Notes under the pieces: generated by a model
The model's database searches: none
The model's input: the letters and a program-made list of their open reading frames with translations, nothing else
Told to the model about the DNA's origin: nothing
From: an uncultured bacterium
GTDB lineage: Bacteria; Myxococcota_A; UBA9042; PHBI01
Length of the DNA: 55,089 nt
Assembly: GCA_938040325.1 (NCBI GenBank)
Contig: CALHXW010000161.1
Coordinates: forward strand, 1-55,089
Reading direction: 5' to 3'
Made by a program: the position numbers and the translations under genes
Shown: in pieces, positions 38,201 through 45,965 of the stretch
Numbering within the stretch: the stretch's first letter is position 1
How the letters are laid out: the number at the start of each line of letters is the position of its first letter

Positions 38201-40500
38201 ACGACGAGATCGCATCGGCCGCCGCACACATCGACCCGACTGGCGAGATGAACTACGACGAAATGCGTGACGCGCTCTCGCCGGCCACGTGGTCATCGAA
38301 GTGGGCCATGCAGAAAGAGCAAGAGCGAACCCAGCTGTTGGCCAAAAACAACATGTACATGGGTGAGTTCATCGACGACGCCCTGTTCGGCCTTGCGCGG
38401 GACCTGAAGGCTCGCGGCGTGACGGGCGACGAGATGACGCTTGAGATTGGTCGTGCCATCATGGCCGGTGTGCTTGAGCACGAGATTGGCCACACCATCG
38501 GCCTGCGCCACAACTTCTCGGGTTCGACCGACGTGTTCAACTTCCACGACGAGTATTACTCGATTCGTGAGAAGGAACTCATCCTCTGCCAGGACGACAG
38601 CTGGTGCGACGATGTCAACGGTGCTGCCTGCGCCATCAAAGAGTGCTCAGCCGACACCGACTGCGTTGCCGGCACGCTCTGCGACGCAGGGACCTGCGCC
38701 GCACCTGGCGCCAACAACAGCGCCCAGCTGGTGGCCACCGGTGTCTGCTCGACCCCGCTGGCTGACCTCCCGCCGTGCACCGCCGACGCGCAGTGCGGCG
38801 ACGGTATGGTCTGCTTTGAGCAGCGTTGTTACGAGCCGCGCCAGCAGTTCGTGCCCCGCCCCTGGATGACCGACCTTGAGAAGGCCGGCCGCAGGACAGA
38901 GTTCCAGTACACAACCACCATGGACTACGGTGGTCGTATCAACAGCGACATCCGCGGGCTTGGTAAGTACGACTACGCTGCAGTTCGCTTCGGCTACACC
39001 CGACTGGTCGACGTCTACAACGACGTGTCCAACATCGACCGTCGCATCAACAACACGGCGCAGCTGGTTGGTACCAGCCCAGCCACGTACTCGTTCTACA
39101 AGAACGCGCGCTTCTGGCCGACCCGCGGCACGGGCGTCTTCCACGCGTTCAACTACCTCTCCAACTACATTGGCGTTGAGCAGAACCTCGACCGTCGTCC
39201 GGTGCCATACGACCAGGTCAAGTACCAGAGCGAGATGGCTGTCAACGACGTCCGCGAGTACCTCGACCTCGAGTACGTCGAGGTGCCCTACGCCATGTGC
39301 TCCGATGAGTACCGCGGCAACATGGGTTGCTACTACTTCGACATCGGCATCGACCCCGGCGAGATGGCGGCTGGCGCCACTGTTCAGCTCGAGCAGTACT
39401 ACATCTTCGACGCGTTCAAGCGTGAGCGCCTGTTCTACGGAATGTACGGCAACCCGATGAGCTACTACGGTCGCATCATGGACCGCTACATGCGCGTTCT
39501 GGGTGATGTCGGCATGTACTACGCCCTCTACGACAACTTCCTGTTCCGGTACTCTTGGTACGAGAACTGGAAGAGCTCGCCGCTCGGCGGTCGTACGCTG
39601 GAGCAGTCCGCGATCGACGCATTCGCAACGCTCAAGGACGTGGTCGCCGCACCGGCACCTGGCTCCTACAAGTTCGACTCCGACATGGACGCTTACGTCA
39701 ACATCTCGCTCAGCCCGGGAGCTGAGGGAGCCGACTTCGACGTGCCGTTTGGCATCGGGCGCTTCCCGTACACCCAGTTCGGCGGCGACCTTGGCTACAA
39801 CTACTACGAGCACCCGCTCTGGTTCGGTAGCTTCTGGGAGAAGCTCGGCGCACTCGTGACGCTGGCGGACTCCACAGCCTACTTCGCCGACACCGCGGTT
39901 GGTGAGCAGCTCAACATCGGCGTTGGGACCTCGCTCGGCTTCAACACGGTCTTCTCGGCTGAGATGAACAACTTCATGGGCGGTCTCATCGCCCAGCAGC
40001 TGGACTTCTACGCCGGCCGCGCCATCCAGGGCCGCTACGTGCCGCCGTCAATCTCCGCGCGCAACCTCCAGGACACACCGGTGGAGCCGGCTCTCAACAA
40101 CTTCACGTTGAAGCTCTACGCCGCTGTCTACGGACTCGCATTCTTGCCGGCCGGGTTTGACCCGCAGTTCATCGACCGCCTAGCGGTGTTCGTTGAGGGT
40201 GAGGCGACTCAGTACCAGGCGGATGCCGCCGTGCAGATTCCGCCCTTCCGCTGGGAGGACCCCATCGGAGGCAAGGTCTACCTCGCCTACGGCACCAACT
40301 ATGGCGACTTCGGTGAACCGAAGATCGACGTAGCTGCCGAGCTTGTGACGCGCGCGGCGGACCTCACGGCTGACTGGGCCAACGAGACCGACCCCGGTCG
40401 CAAGGCTGAGTACCAGAAGCAGATGTCGGACATTCGAGACATTCTCGATGTCCTACGTCGACTCAACCACATCTATGGCACAAGCACCCTTGGGCTTTAG
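35248..40500 (+). CDS. Giant zinc-metalloprotease lipoprotein (1750 aa) with Cys-rich and DUF4397-like inserts
   Basis: A lipoprotein signal (MMSRFSTPRLWRMLACAALV..., lipobox VPAGC) places it at the envelope. The catalytic site is HEIGHTIGLRH (H1078, E1079, H1082, H1088), the metzincin zinc motif, and a Met-turn-like TTMDY has M1225. Several segments are absent from the downstream paralogue: a Cys-rich module at about 410-490, a DUF4397-like beta domain at about 495-660 (YVRLVHLAPG, IRFVHAG), and another Cys-rich module between zinc site and Met-turn (about 1112-1190). GGAGG lies about 9 bases before ATG 35248. Protease activity on extracellular or envelope substrates is inferred. It is followed after 13 bases by its paralogue. 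Confidence 0.88.
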   Translation: MMSRFSTPRLWRMLACAALVGVVPAGCVEDIGVIDRTSPDKVDKTSFEGVWIMMNTTVDAPFSTAISFAGEQNFGGGQKVIFDIQEDWLVAYPVVETVEGSEADWKTNSIRKYWDKDARDEFVEMYTAQPAARWPITKHFDVKRNYNTFNGSQSNELTENTNDRHWYERDYIRVAWNKQQVRPFFFSIAGGSDADSYFVGDQSPDEPDSIVFEDGYFDYTTRLTVSAYGQRACSIYGLSPYDCASAEVRVRNSFMRLDHRRDYEPLRYHNDEHQDRFGYFLTERPYYDSDWGPSYKGSVSWINRWNLWRTSYDFTKPVNADNVEQTVDCFIDDDCNADNGERCHKEESWFSNGYCAIATPKPYRERGLRPVLYHLNADWHPDYISAAYLAADNWSDVFKDAVAWLYYYEDKGLSTTRACETHSDCANEHLLADAMVRTLDQGVTCHSDLDCGSATCGADNYCAQVRSCSAASPCAQGQMCTGGVCMLDGQQVSARIQTSLLRGSTLVYSTADANVVTHDNFSTRLRNDLPSGYAYVRLVHLAPGEGSVGLAINGETALGGEYDANRDYDPQDPATQSFMVAVPAGSAVSVAVTRGGADVASTTADIVANAQYLAIYNGTDVVVAGASFGDSGRGIRFVHAGVGEGPLDFAIQGVRFESNVPYQSSTGYFTSAGDVQRATASRSGQRGDITCYESDTIGRCVGWSAAFTDADKDRVRQIKAELPEMFVLCRNTFDAVAASQTVPDADKATFYGDARYTRADNYNPCGDSTLVANPAEPKRIGDLRYSYFYWVNEPQRSGPLGYGPSVADPDTGQIINGVANIYGGAIHTYSRYARDLLDLVNGDLDTEDIITGAWIREYMDSQDGDDNVDPDEATFYGALEAGQATGGEMDSHGERVERAHFGVDEDTHVHGQHAGLAQKLFHGKRLQAPKKQFQDYEFRELYDLMADREKFSQAMYDSVPKVDPKLFHNRLNKVRGTMIDDLMINDEIASAAAHIDPTGEMNYDEMRDALSPATWSSKWAMQKEQERTQLLAKNNMYMGEFIDDALFGLARDLKARGVTGDEMTLEIGRAIMAGVLEHEIGHTIGLRHNFSGSTDVFNFHDEYYSIREKELILCQDDSWCDDVNGAACAIKECSADTDCVAGTLCDAGTCAAPGANNSAQLVATGVCSTPLADLPPCTADAQCGDGMVCFEQRCYEPRQQFVPRPWMTDLEKAGRRTEFQYTTTMDYGGRINSDIRGLGKYDYAAVRFGYTRLVDVYNDVSNIDRRINNTAQLVGTSPATYSFYKNARFWPTRGTGVFHAFNYLSNYIGVEQNLDRRPVPYDQVKYQSEMAVNDVREYLDLEYVEVPYAMCSDEYRGNMGCYYFDIGIDPGEMAAGATVQLEQYYIFDAFKRERLFYGMYGNPMSYYGRIMDRYMRVLGDVGMYYALYDNFLFRYSWYENWKSSPLGGRTLEQSAIDAFATLKDVVAAPAPGSYKFDSDMDAYVNISLSPGAEGADFDVPFGIGRFPYTQFGGDLGYNYYEHPLWFGSFWEKLGALVTLADSTAYFADTAVGEQLNIGVGTSLGFNTVFSAEMNNFMGGLIAQQLDFYAGRAIQGRYVPPSISARNLQDTPVEPALNNFTLKLYAAVYGLAFLPAGFDPQFIDRLAVFVEGEATQYQADAAVQIPPFRWEDPIGGKVYLAYGTNYGDFGEPKIDVAAELVTRAADLTADWANETDPGRKAEYQKQMSDIRDILDVLRRLNHIYGTSTLGL

Positions 40501-40513
40501 GAGGAAGGCGAAA

Positions 40514-43500
40514 ATGCAAGCACGATTCGACCAACCCGTGGGTGGCAAAATGAACAACTTCTGTAGACGCGCCCTGCTCGCTCTCACCGCTCTGACTGTC
40601 GGAGTGACTGGGTGCGCGGACGCCGACCCCATCGATCGGACTCAGCCCGATCTCATCAACAAGGACGACTTGAAGGGCGAGTTCTACTCTCTCTCAACCG
40701 TCGTCCGCTCGCCCTACACCTCGGTGGCGGCTTTCCCTGGACTCCAGGGCGTCACCGACCGGGGCGTGTGGCAAATCGAGGAGAAGGCCCTCATCTTCTA
40801 CCGCACCTACGAGTTCGTAGACGGCACGGAAGAGCAGGGCGTTCGCAGCGACACCGACACGCCGCTGCTCGATGACGACGGCAACCCGGTCACGTACGAG
40901 AAGACGCTTCCCGACGGGAGCGTCGTGACCGCGACTCGCTACGTGTACCGAAGCGCTCCGCTCCGACGGTACCCGATCCTCGGCCACTACGACGTTCGCA
41001 AGTCGTACAACCCGCTGACCGGCGAAGAGGCCAACGTCACCAACGAAGACTCGAGCGAGAAGTTCTGGTTCCAGCGCAGCGCGATGCGCGTCGACTTCTC
41101 AACGAACCAGGCACCGAACAATGGCGACATGCAGTTCGGTTCCGGGGTCGTGTCGATCTTCGAGGGCGAAGAAGCACCCGACGACTTGGCGCTGCGCGTC
41201 GAGGACGACGGCGACTACATGGACTACGTGGTCCGCGGCTACATTGAGGCGCCGCGCACGTACCTCCGAGGCTGGGGCTGGGTTCCGACCTGCCTCTTCT
41301 TCCCGTGGTACACCGGCGCCTACTTCGAGTGTGAAGAGGAAGAGCATCACATCCGCTCTGCGTTCATGCGCGTAGATCCCAACAACACGTACGTTCCGCA
41401 GGACTTCAACGACAACCTCCTCAACAAGTTTGGCTTCTACCGCTCGTCGCGTGCCGCGCATGACAAAGAGTTCGGCCGCACTTACTCGGACGCCATCCGC
41501 AACATTCGTCGCTTCCGCATCTGGGAGGACTACGTTGTCGGCAGCGACGGCAAGCTCGACTACGCACAGATGACGCCCAAGCCGATTGTCTACTACTTGT
41601 CGGAGGACTTTCCGCGCGACCTGATTCGAGGTTCCCTCGATCTCGCGCGTCAGTGGAACAAGCCGTTCAAGGAGGTTGTGGAGACGCGCCTCGGACGTGC
41701 GTTCGACGGCGACATGTACGTGCTGTGTGAGAACAACACAGCAGCCGTGCAAGCGGTGCTCGCAGACAACCCCAACGCGGCGACAGCTTCGACCGATCCT
41801 CGCTACTGCAAGGACATGGACAAGCCAAAGCTCATGGGCGACCTGCGCTACAACATGCTCACGAGCGTCAACGACCCGATCCAGTACGGTCTTTACGGCT
41901 ACGGCCCGATGCACTCCGACCCGATCACGGGCGAGATCATCCACGCCAATGCCTACCAGTACACGGCCAACATGCGCCTCGGCGCGCGAAACGCTGTGGA
42001 CATGATCGAGTACGCGGCCGGTGTTCAGAGCTTCCGCGACATCACGCAGGCTCGCCACATCACGACCTCTGTCAAAGCCCGGGCACTCGGCAACACCGAA
42101 GGTGCGCCGAAGTCGCTCTCGCTTGAGGACGCGCAGCTCCAAGCTGGGACCGTCGTGATGCCAGCCGTTCAGGAAGAGCTTCAGGCTGTCGGTCTTGAGC
42201 TGACCGACCACGATCATGGCCGAGCACGCATGAACGCCCTGCTGGGAACGGATGAGTTCGACCATCTCCTGCTCAACCAAGACATGGCCGCGCTCGCTGG
42301 TCTGCCAGTGGACGAGTTTGGGTCCTTCGACCAGCGCGACAGCGGGTTCCTCAAGGACTTGGTCCACCCGGCGCACCTCAGCACCGAGGACTCGATTCTC
42401 TGGAAGCAGAAGAAGGATGTGGCGCTCGGCCACGCTGCGATCTGCATGGGAGAGCACTTCGACGACTCGTTCCGAGGCTTCGCTCTCGACTACAAAGACG
42501 ACTACGACAGTGCAGTCTGCACCCAGCTCAAGGCTCTGGCCGACGACGGTGAAGACCTTGTGTTTGACTTCGAGGCATTTGCGGAGCCCGGACAGAGCTG
42601 CGACAGCGGTCCGGCCGCATGCGGCGAGAACCAGGTCTGCCAGTTCCTCAACCAGGGCGACGTCTCGGGCAACTACTGCATGACCCCGTGCAGCGCCGGT
42701 GCACTCCTGCAGCAGCTTCGTGACGAGCTTCGCCGGGTCAACCAGATCAGCCAGTTTGTCTACTGGGATCCGAACGCGCTCTACACCGACACGAAGGATG
42801 GCCGCGTCCTCGCCAGCCAGGCGGCCGCGCGCAAGATCATCGAAGAGGTTCGTGAAGAGACCTTCGTCGATGTCTTTGACCGCATCTGGTCGACCGTGGC
42901 CATGCACGAGGTCGGCCACAACGTGGGTCTGCGTCACAACTTCGAGTCGTCCACGGATGCTCTGAACTACTTCCCCGGCTACTGGGACCTGAAGGGTCGC
43001 GCGACGAACAATGGGTGGGAGGCCTACGACCTGTGGGAGGGCGAGACCAACAACCAGACGATCAACCGCATGCGTGAGTTCCAGCAGACGTCGATCATGG
43101 AGTACACGGGCGCGTTCAACGCGCGCTTCCAGGGTCTCGGCGCCTATGACCGCGGAGCCATCTTGTACGGCTACGGTGGCCTCGTTGAGGTCTTTGAGAA
43201 TCCGCCAGCCGTCAGCGACTGGGAGGGCTTCCTCGCAGAGCCGTCTGACAGCGACCCGGACCTCTATGGTCTCAACGGTCGACGCGAGCAGCCTCTGGCG
43301 TTCGCGCTTCGAAAGGTCCACCACACGAACTACCCGGACGTCTTTGGCAGCGTGGACAACATCACCGCACGTCGGATCGTCGATGCGGAAGATGTGGCCG
43401 ACCTGAACAAGCCCTGCACCAAGCACGACAACCCGTACGACTCGTCGGTATGCGGCGCGGCCGGCTCGTTCTGCCAACCGTTCCCATCGGGCTTCTACTG

Positions 43501-44872
43501 CACCAAGCCCGACATGGTCGAAGTGCCACTGCGGTTCTGCTCGGACGAATACAACTGGTCGTCGCCCACATGCCAGACTCACGACGAGGGCACGGACTCC
43601 TTCGAGATTGTCCGCAACCTCATCGAGGACTACGAGGCGTACTGGCCGTTCCGCGCCTACCAGCGCGACAACGACCTGTTTAGCCCGTCGACTGGCTACT
43701 GGGGCCGTGTCATGTACGACATGCAGGCTCTTCGTAAGCACTTCGAGCACTGGGCCAACAACCTCGCCCGCTACAACCACAACAACTGGTGGGAAGAGCA
43801 GTACGGCCAGGCGTGGCACCTCGACATCAACGGTGGCCTCGGCGACACGTTGGCGGCTAAGGCGCTCTTTGAGCACATGGCCAACATCTTTGGTCGGCCC
43901 AACGATGGCTACTACGGCTTCAACGAGCAGCGCCAAGTGTACGAGCCCTACGTCGACAATGGTCGTAACACCTACGTCAACGTGTTCCAGGTCCGCGAGG
44001 ACGTGGGCGCTCGACCCATGTACCCGGCGTACGACTTCTCCGGCTACCTCTACACGCCGGCTCGCGCTGGTACGTTCTACGACCGCCTTGCAGCGCTCAT
44101 GATGATGACCTACCCACGGATGATCTTTATCCGCGGCGTGGACACGACCTACGACTTGCGTCGCTTCCGACTCAACTTCGGTACGGTGTGGCCTCAGCGC
44201 ATGCACAACCTGTTGACCGGTCTCGTCACCAGTGACCCGAACTTGTTCGGTTGGTGCATTGAGCACGACGGCGTCTCGCCGACGAATGGCGGCAACGGCG
44301 ACCCGCAGGGTGTGAAGCCCCGCATGTGGTTTGGTAGCAAGACGCAGCTGGACGCTCACTACGCCAACTGCACGCCGCTCAACCCGGAGCCGCAGTATGA
44401 CTTCCCGACGACTCAGTACCGTATCCCAGCTGTCGCTGCGATCTACGGCATGGCCTGGATGAGCGGTACCTACGACCGCTCGTTCATCGACCGCAGCCGA
44501 CTGTGGCTCGAGGGAGACGGCAGCGACATCACGGTGCCGCCAGGCTTCGCGACGATCGACTACACGGATCCCTACTCGGGCAAGAAGTACATCGCTGCTT
44601 ACGATCCCAACGAGGATGACCCGTATGCTGACGTTGACCCGCGCGGCATGATGCCGTCGGACGACCTCACGCAGGCGCAGCATGTCTACTGGGCGCCGGC
44701 ACGGCTTCTGGCCAACCTCAATGATGAGCTAGATCAGTACCGTGACCCAACCACGGGTGACATCAACTACAGCGCGCTTGGAGCGGAGTACTCGTACTCG
44801 CTGCTGCAGGAGACTGTGGGTCGTCTTGAGATCCTCCGCGGCCTCTACCGTCGCATGGACTTCGGCTTCTAG
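40514..44872 (+). CDS. Paralogous zinc-metalloprotease lipoprotein (1452 aa)
   Basis: Start ATG 40514 is chosen for the strong GAGGAAGG site just upstream; ATG 40550 (MNNFCRRALL) is possible and lies closer to the hydrophobic signal. Lipobox VGVTGC. The catalytic motif is HEVGHNVGLRH (H798, E799, H802, H808 in this numbering), with a Met-turn-like SIMEY at M862, 54 residues later. It shares many blocks with the preceding 1750-residue protein: DRTxPDxxxKxxxxG near the N-terminus, LRYxYxxxVN, YGPMHSDPxTGxI, GRxMxD, and a C-terminal AxYGxAWM/LAFLP region. The DUF4397-like domain and most Cys-rich inserts are missing; only a short CDSGPAACGENQVCQF segment remains. This suggests duplication followed by domain gain or loss. 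It ends at a strong terminator. Confidence 0.88.
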   Translation: MQARFDQPVGGKMNNFCRRALLALTALTVGVTGCADADPIDRTQPDLINKDDLKGEFYSLSTVVRSPYTSVAAFPGLQGVTDRGVWQIEEKALIFYRTYEFVDGTEEQGVRSDTDTPLLDDDGNPVTYEKTLPDGSVVTATRYVYRSAPLRRYPILGHYDVRKSYNPLTGEEANVTNEDSSEKFWFQRSAMRVDFSTNQAPNNGDMQFGSGVVSIFEGEEAPDDLALRVEDDGDYMDYVVRGYIEAPRTYLRGWGWVPTCLFFPWYTGAYFECEEEEHHIRSAFMRVDPNNTYVPQDFNDNLLNKFGFYRSSRAAHDKEFGRTYSDAIRNIRRFRIWEDYVVGSDGKLDYAQMTPKPIVYYLSEDFPRDLIRGSLDLARQWNKPFKEVVETRLGRAFDGDMYVLCENNTAAVQAVLADNPNAATASTDPRYCKDMDKPKLMGDLRYNMLTSVNDPIQYGLYGYGPMHSDPITGEIIHANAYQYTANMRLGARNAVDMIEYAAGVQSFRDITQARHITTSVKARALGNTEGAPKSLSLEDAQLQAGTVVMPAVQEELQAVGLELTDHDHGRARMNALLGTDEFDHLLLNQDMAALAGLPVDEFGSFDQRDSGFLKDLVHPAHLSTEDSILWKQKKDVALGHAAICMGEHFDDSFRGFALDYKDDYDSAVCTQLKALADDGEDLVFDFEAFAEPGQSCDSGPAACGENQVCQFLNQGDVSGNYCMTPCSAGALLQQLRDELRRVNQISQFVYWDPNALYTDTKDGRVLASQAAARKIIEEVREETFVDVFDRIWSTVAMHEVGHNVGLRHNFESSTDALNYFPGYWDLKGRATNNGWEAYDLWEGETNNQTINRMREFQQTSIMEYTGAFNARFQGLGAYDRGAILYGYGGLVEVFENPPAVSDWEGFLAEPSDSDPDLYGLNGRREQPLAFALRKVHHTNYPDVFGSVDNITARRIVDAEDVADLNKPCTKHDNPYDSSVCGAAGSFCQPFPSGFYCTKPDMVEVPLRFCSDEYNWSSPTCQTHDEGTDSFEIVRNLIEDYEAYWPFRAYQRDNDLFSPSTGYWGRVMYDMQALRKHFEHWANNLARYNHNNWWEEQYGQAWHLDINGGLGDTLAAKALFEHMANIFGRPNDGYYGFNEQRQVYEPYVDNGRNTYVNVFQVREDVGARPMYPAYDFSGYLYTPARAGTFYDRLAALMMMTYPRMIFIRGVDTTYDLRRFRLNFGTVWPQRMHNLLTGLVTSDPNLFGWCIEHDGVSPTNGGNGDPQGVKPRMWFGSKTQLDAHYANCTPLNPEPQYDFPTTQYRIPAVAAIYGMAWMSGTYDRSFIDRSRLWLEGDGSDITVPPGFATIDYTDPYSGKKYIAAYDPNEDDPYADVDPRGMMPSDDLTQAQHVYWAPARLLANLNDELDQYRDPTTGDINYSALGAEYSYSLLQETVGRLEILRGLYRRMDFGF

Positions 44873-44881
44873 GTTCTGATG

Positions 44882-45038
44882 GATGAGCAAAGAGGGGAGG
44901 GCGCCATAGCGTCCTCCCCTTTTTTGGTTTCTCAACCGGCGTCCGCCGCGGCGGCCGTTGCCACCGACGTCGACGGACCAGCAAAGATGGGAGGGCGCGA
45001 AAGCGTCCTCCCATCTTGGTTTCTCAACACGCGTCCGC
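44882..45038. repeat. Tandem duplicated hairpin with compensatory changes
   Basis: Two units of about 63 bp lie at 44882-44946 and 44977-45038. Both read AGCAAAGA, then a G-rich arm, a short loop, GCGTCCTCCC, GGTTTCTCAA and GCGTCCGCC. In unit 1 the stem ends are GGGGAGG/CCTCCCC; in unit 2 they are ATGGGAGG/CCTCCCAT. Changes on one arm are matched on the other, so pairing is kept. Confidence 0.82.
44891..44926 (+). terminator. Intrinsic terminator of the metalloprotease operon
   Basis: AGAGGGGAGGGCGC, the loop CATA, GCGTCCTCCCC and TTTTTT form a strong GC hairpin followed by a T-run, 18 bases after the stop of the second metalloprotease. The second copy of the hairpin, at about 44985-45017, lacks a plus-strand T-run and may serve the convergent Smr gene. 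Confidence 0.88.
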
Positions 45039-45058
45039 CTCAACGGCCCTTGACCTGG

Positions 45059-45712
45059 CTACCTCCGAGCTCGGAGTGTCACAAGCCATGCGCCTTCGCC
45101 CCCAAGACCGGCCGGTGCCTTCGCAAAGTCGACGACGGTGCTGACCCGTGCGCGTTTCAGCCAATCGCGGGTGGCTTCCCTCAGAACAGCGTGACCGCTG
45201 GAGTGAAGACCACGACCGGTGATGACGAGTACCTCACGCACGCCCTCGCTGACCGCGTTGGCAACAAAGATGTGCAATCGATGGAGCGCTTCTGTCCGCC
45301 TCAACCCATGCAGGTCGAGCGTCCGGCGGGTATCGCCTGGGTTTGGTGACGCGTGTTGGCTGCCCTCGTCTAGCTCATCGCGGAGATGCAGCGGCCCTGA
45401 CAGGTTGGCGACCGCGGCGGCGAACATGGCATCGTCGTCCGCGAAGTCGGCCACGTCTTGTTCTACAGGCTCGAATACGGGTTCGGTCGGGACTCGCGGC
45501 TGATCCGTTGGACGGGCATCACTCAGGGCAGGCGTGGCGAATGACTCCGCCAGCAAGGCCTCAAAGTCTTCGTCGGACTCTACGTCGGGCACCGGGCTCG
45601 CGCTCGGTCGGCGCTTAGTGCGCGCTGGGCGCTTCTTACGGGGCGCACATGACTTCGGCAGCCCCAGCATCCGCATCGCGTCTTCGAACTCCTCGTCATC
45701 ACGTTGGCTCAA
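45059..45712 (-). CDS. Smr-domain protein (MutS2 C-terminal-like)
   Basis: 217 residues starting at TTG 45712, with AGAGG about 6 bases upstream. The first half is acidic and probably disordered, with a basic RKKRPARTKRRP patch. The C-terminal Smr domain (about 128-217) has LDLHGLRRTEAL, VLVITGRGLHSSG and LRxxTRDWL, the nucleic-acid-binding/endonuclease fold found at the end of MutS2. Stand-alone Smr proteins of this kind are linked to rescue of collided ribosomes (SmrB) or DNA processing; which applies here is unknown. Divergent from proS. Confidence 0.85.
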   Translation of the reverse strand: MSQRDDEEFEDAMRMLGLPKSCAPRKKRPARTKRRPSASPVPDVESDEDFEALLAESFATPALSDARPTDQPRVPTEPVFEPVEQDVADFADDDAMFAAAVANLSGPLHLRDELDEGSQHASPNPGDTRRTLDLHGLRRTEALHRLHIFVANAVSEGVREVLVITGRGLHSSGHAVLREATRDWLKRARVSTVVDFAKAPAGLGGEGAWLVTLRARR

Positions 45713-45965
45713 CCGGGGCCTCTCTTGGTGGGTGCGCGACAGCTACGCAGTATCTTGGCTCCAACGATGGCTCCAGTCGACTTCGGATCGTGCCCAAGCA
45801 TCGCAACGCCCGTTGCTGAGTGTGCCTCAACGACGAACCGCCACACACCTTGCGTGGGACGTGTTAGGTGTGGTCGGTCCTCGACGGGCTTGCAGCATGG
45901 GTCGCATCCCGCTAGTCGACATCCAGTTCTTCTGCACCATTCGCGTCGCTCGTGAAGGAGGCGTC

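Noticed and set aside
38647-39813. 388-codon minus-strand frame opposite the first metalloprotease
   Set aside because: Shadow frame with Val/Arg/Ala bias and no recognisable domain.
41099-44683. 1194-codon minus-strand frame opposite the second metalloprotease
   Set aside because: Antisense shadow caused by high GC at third positions. No domain, and the plus strand has a signal peptide, zinc motif and a paralogue.
45534-45965. Upstream extension of the proS frame
   Set aside because: It overlaps the Smr gene on the other strand, has no ProS-like sequence, and ATG 45966 has an ideal AAGGAGG site.
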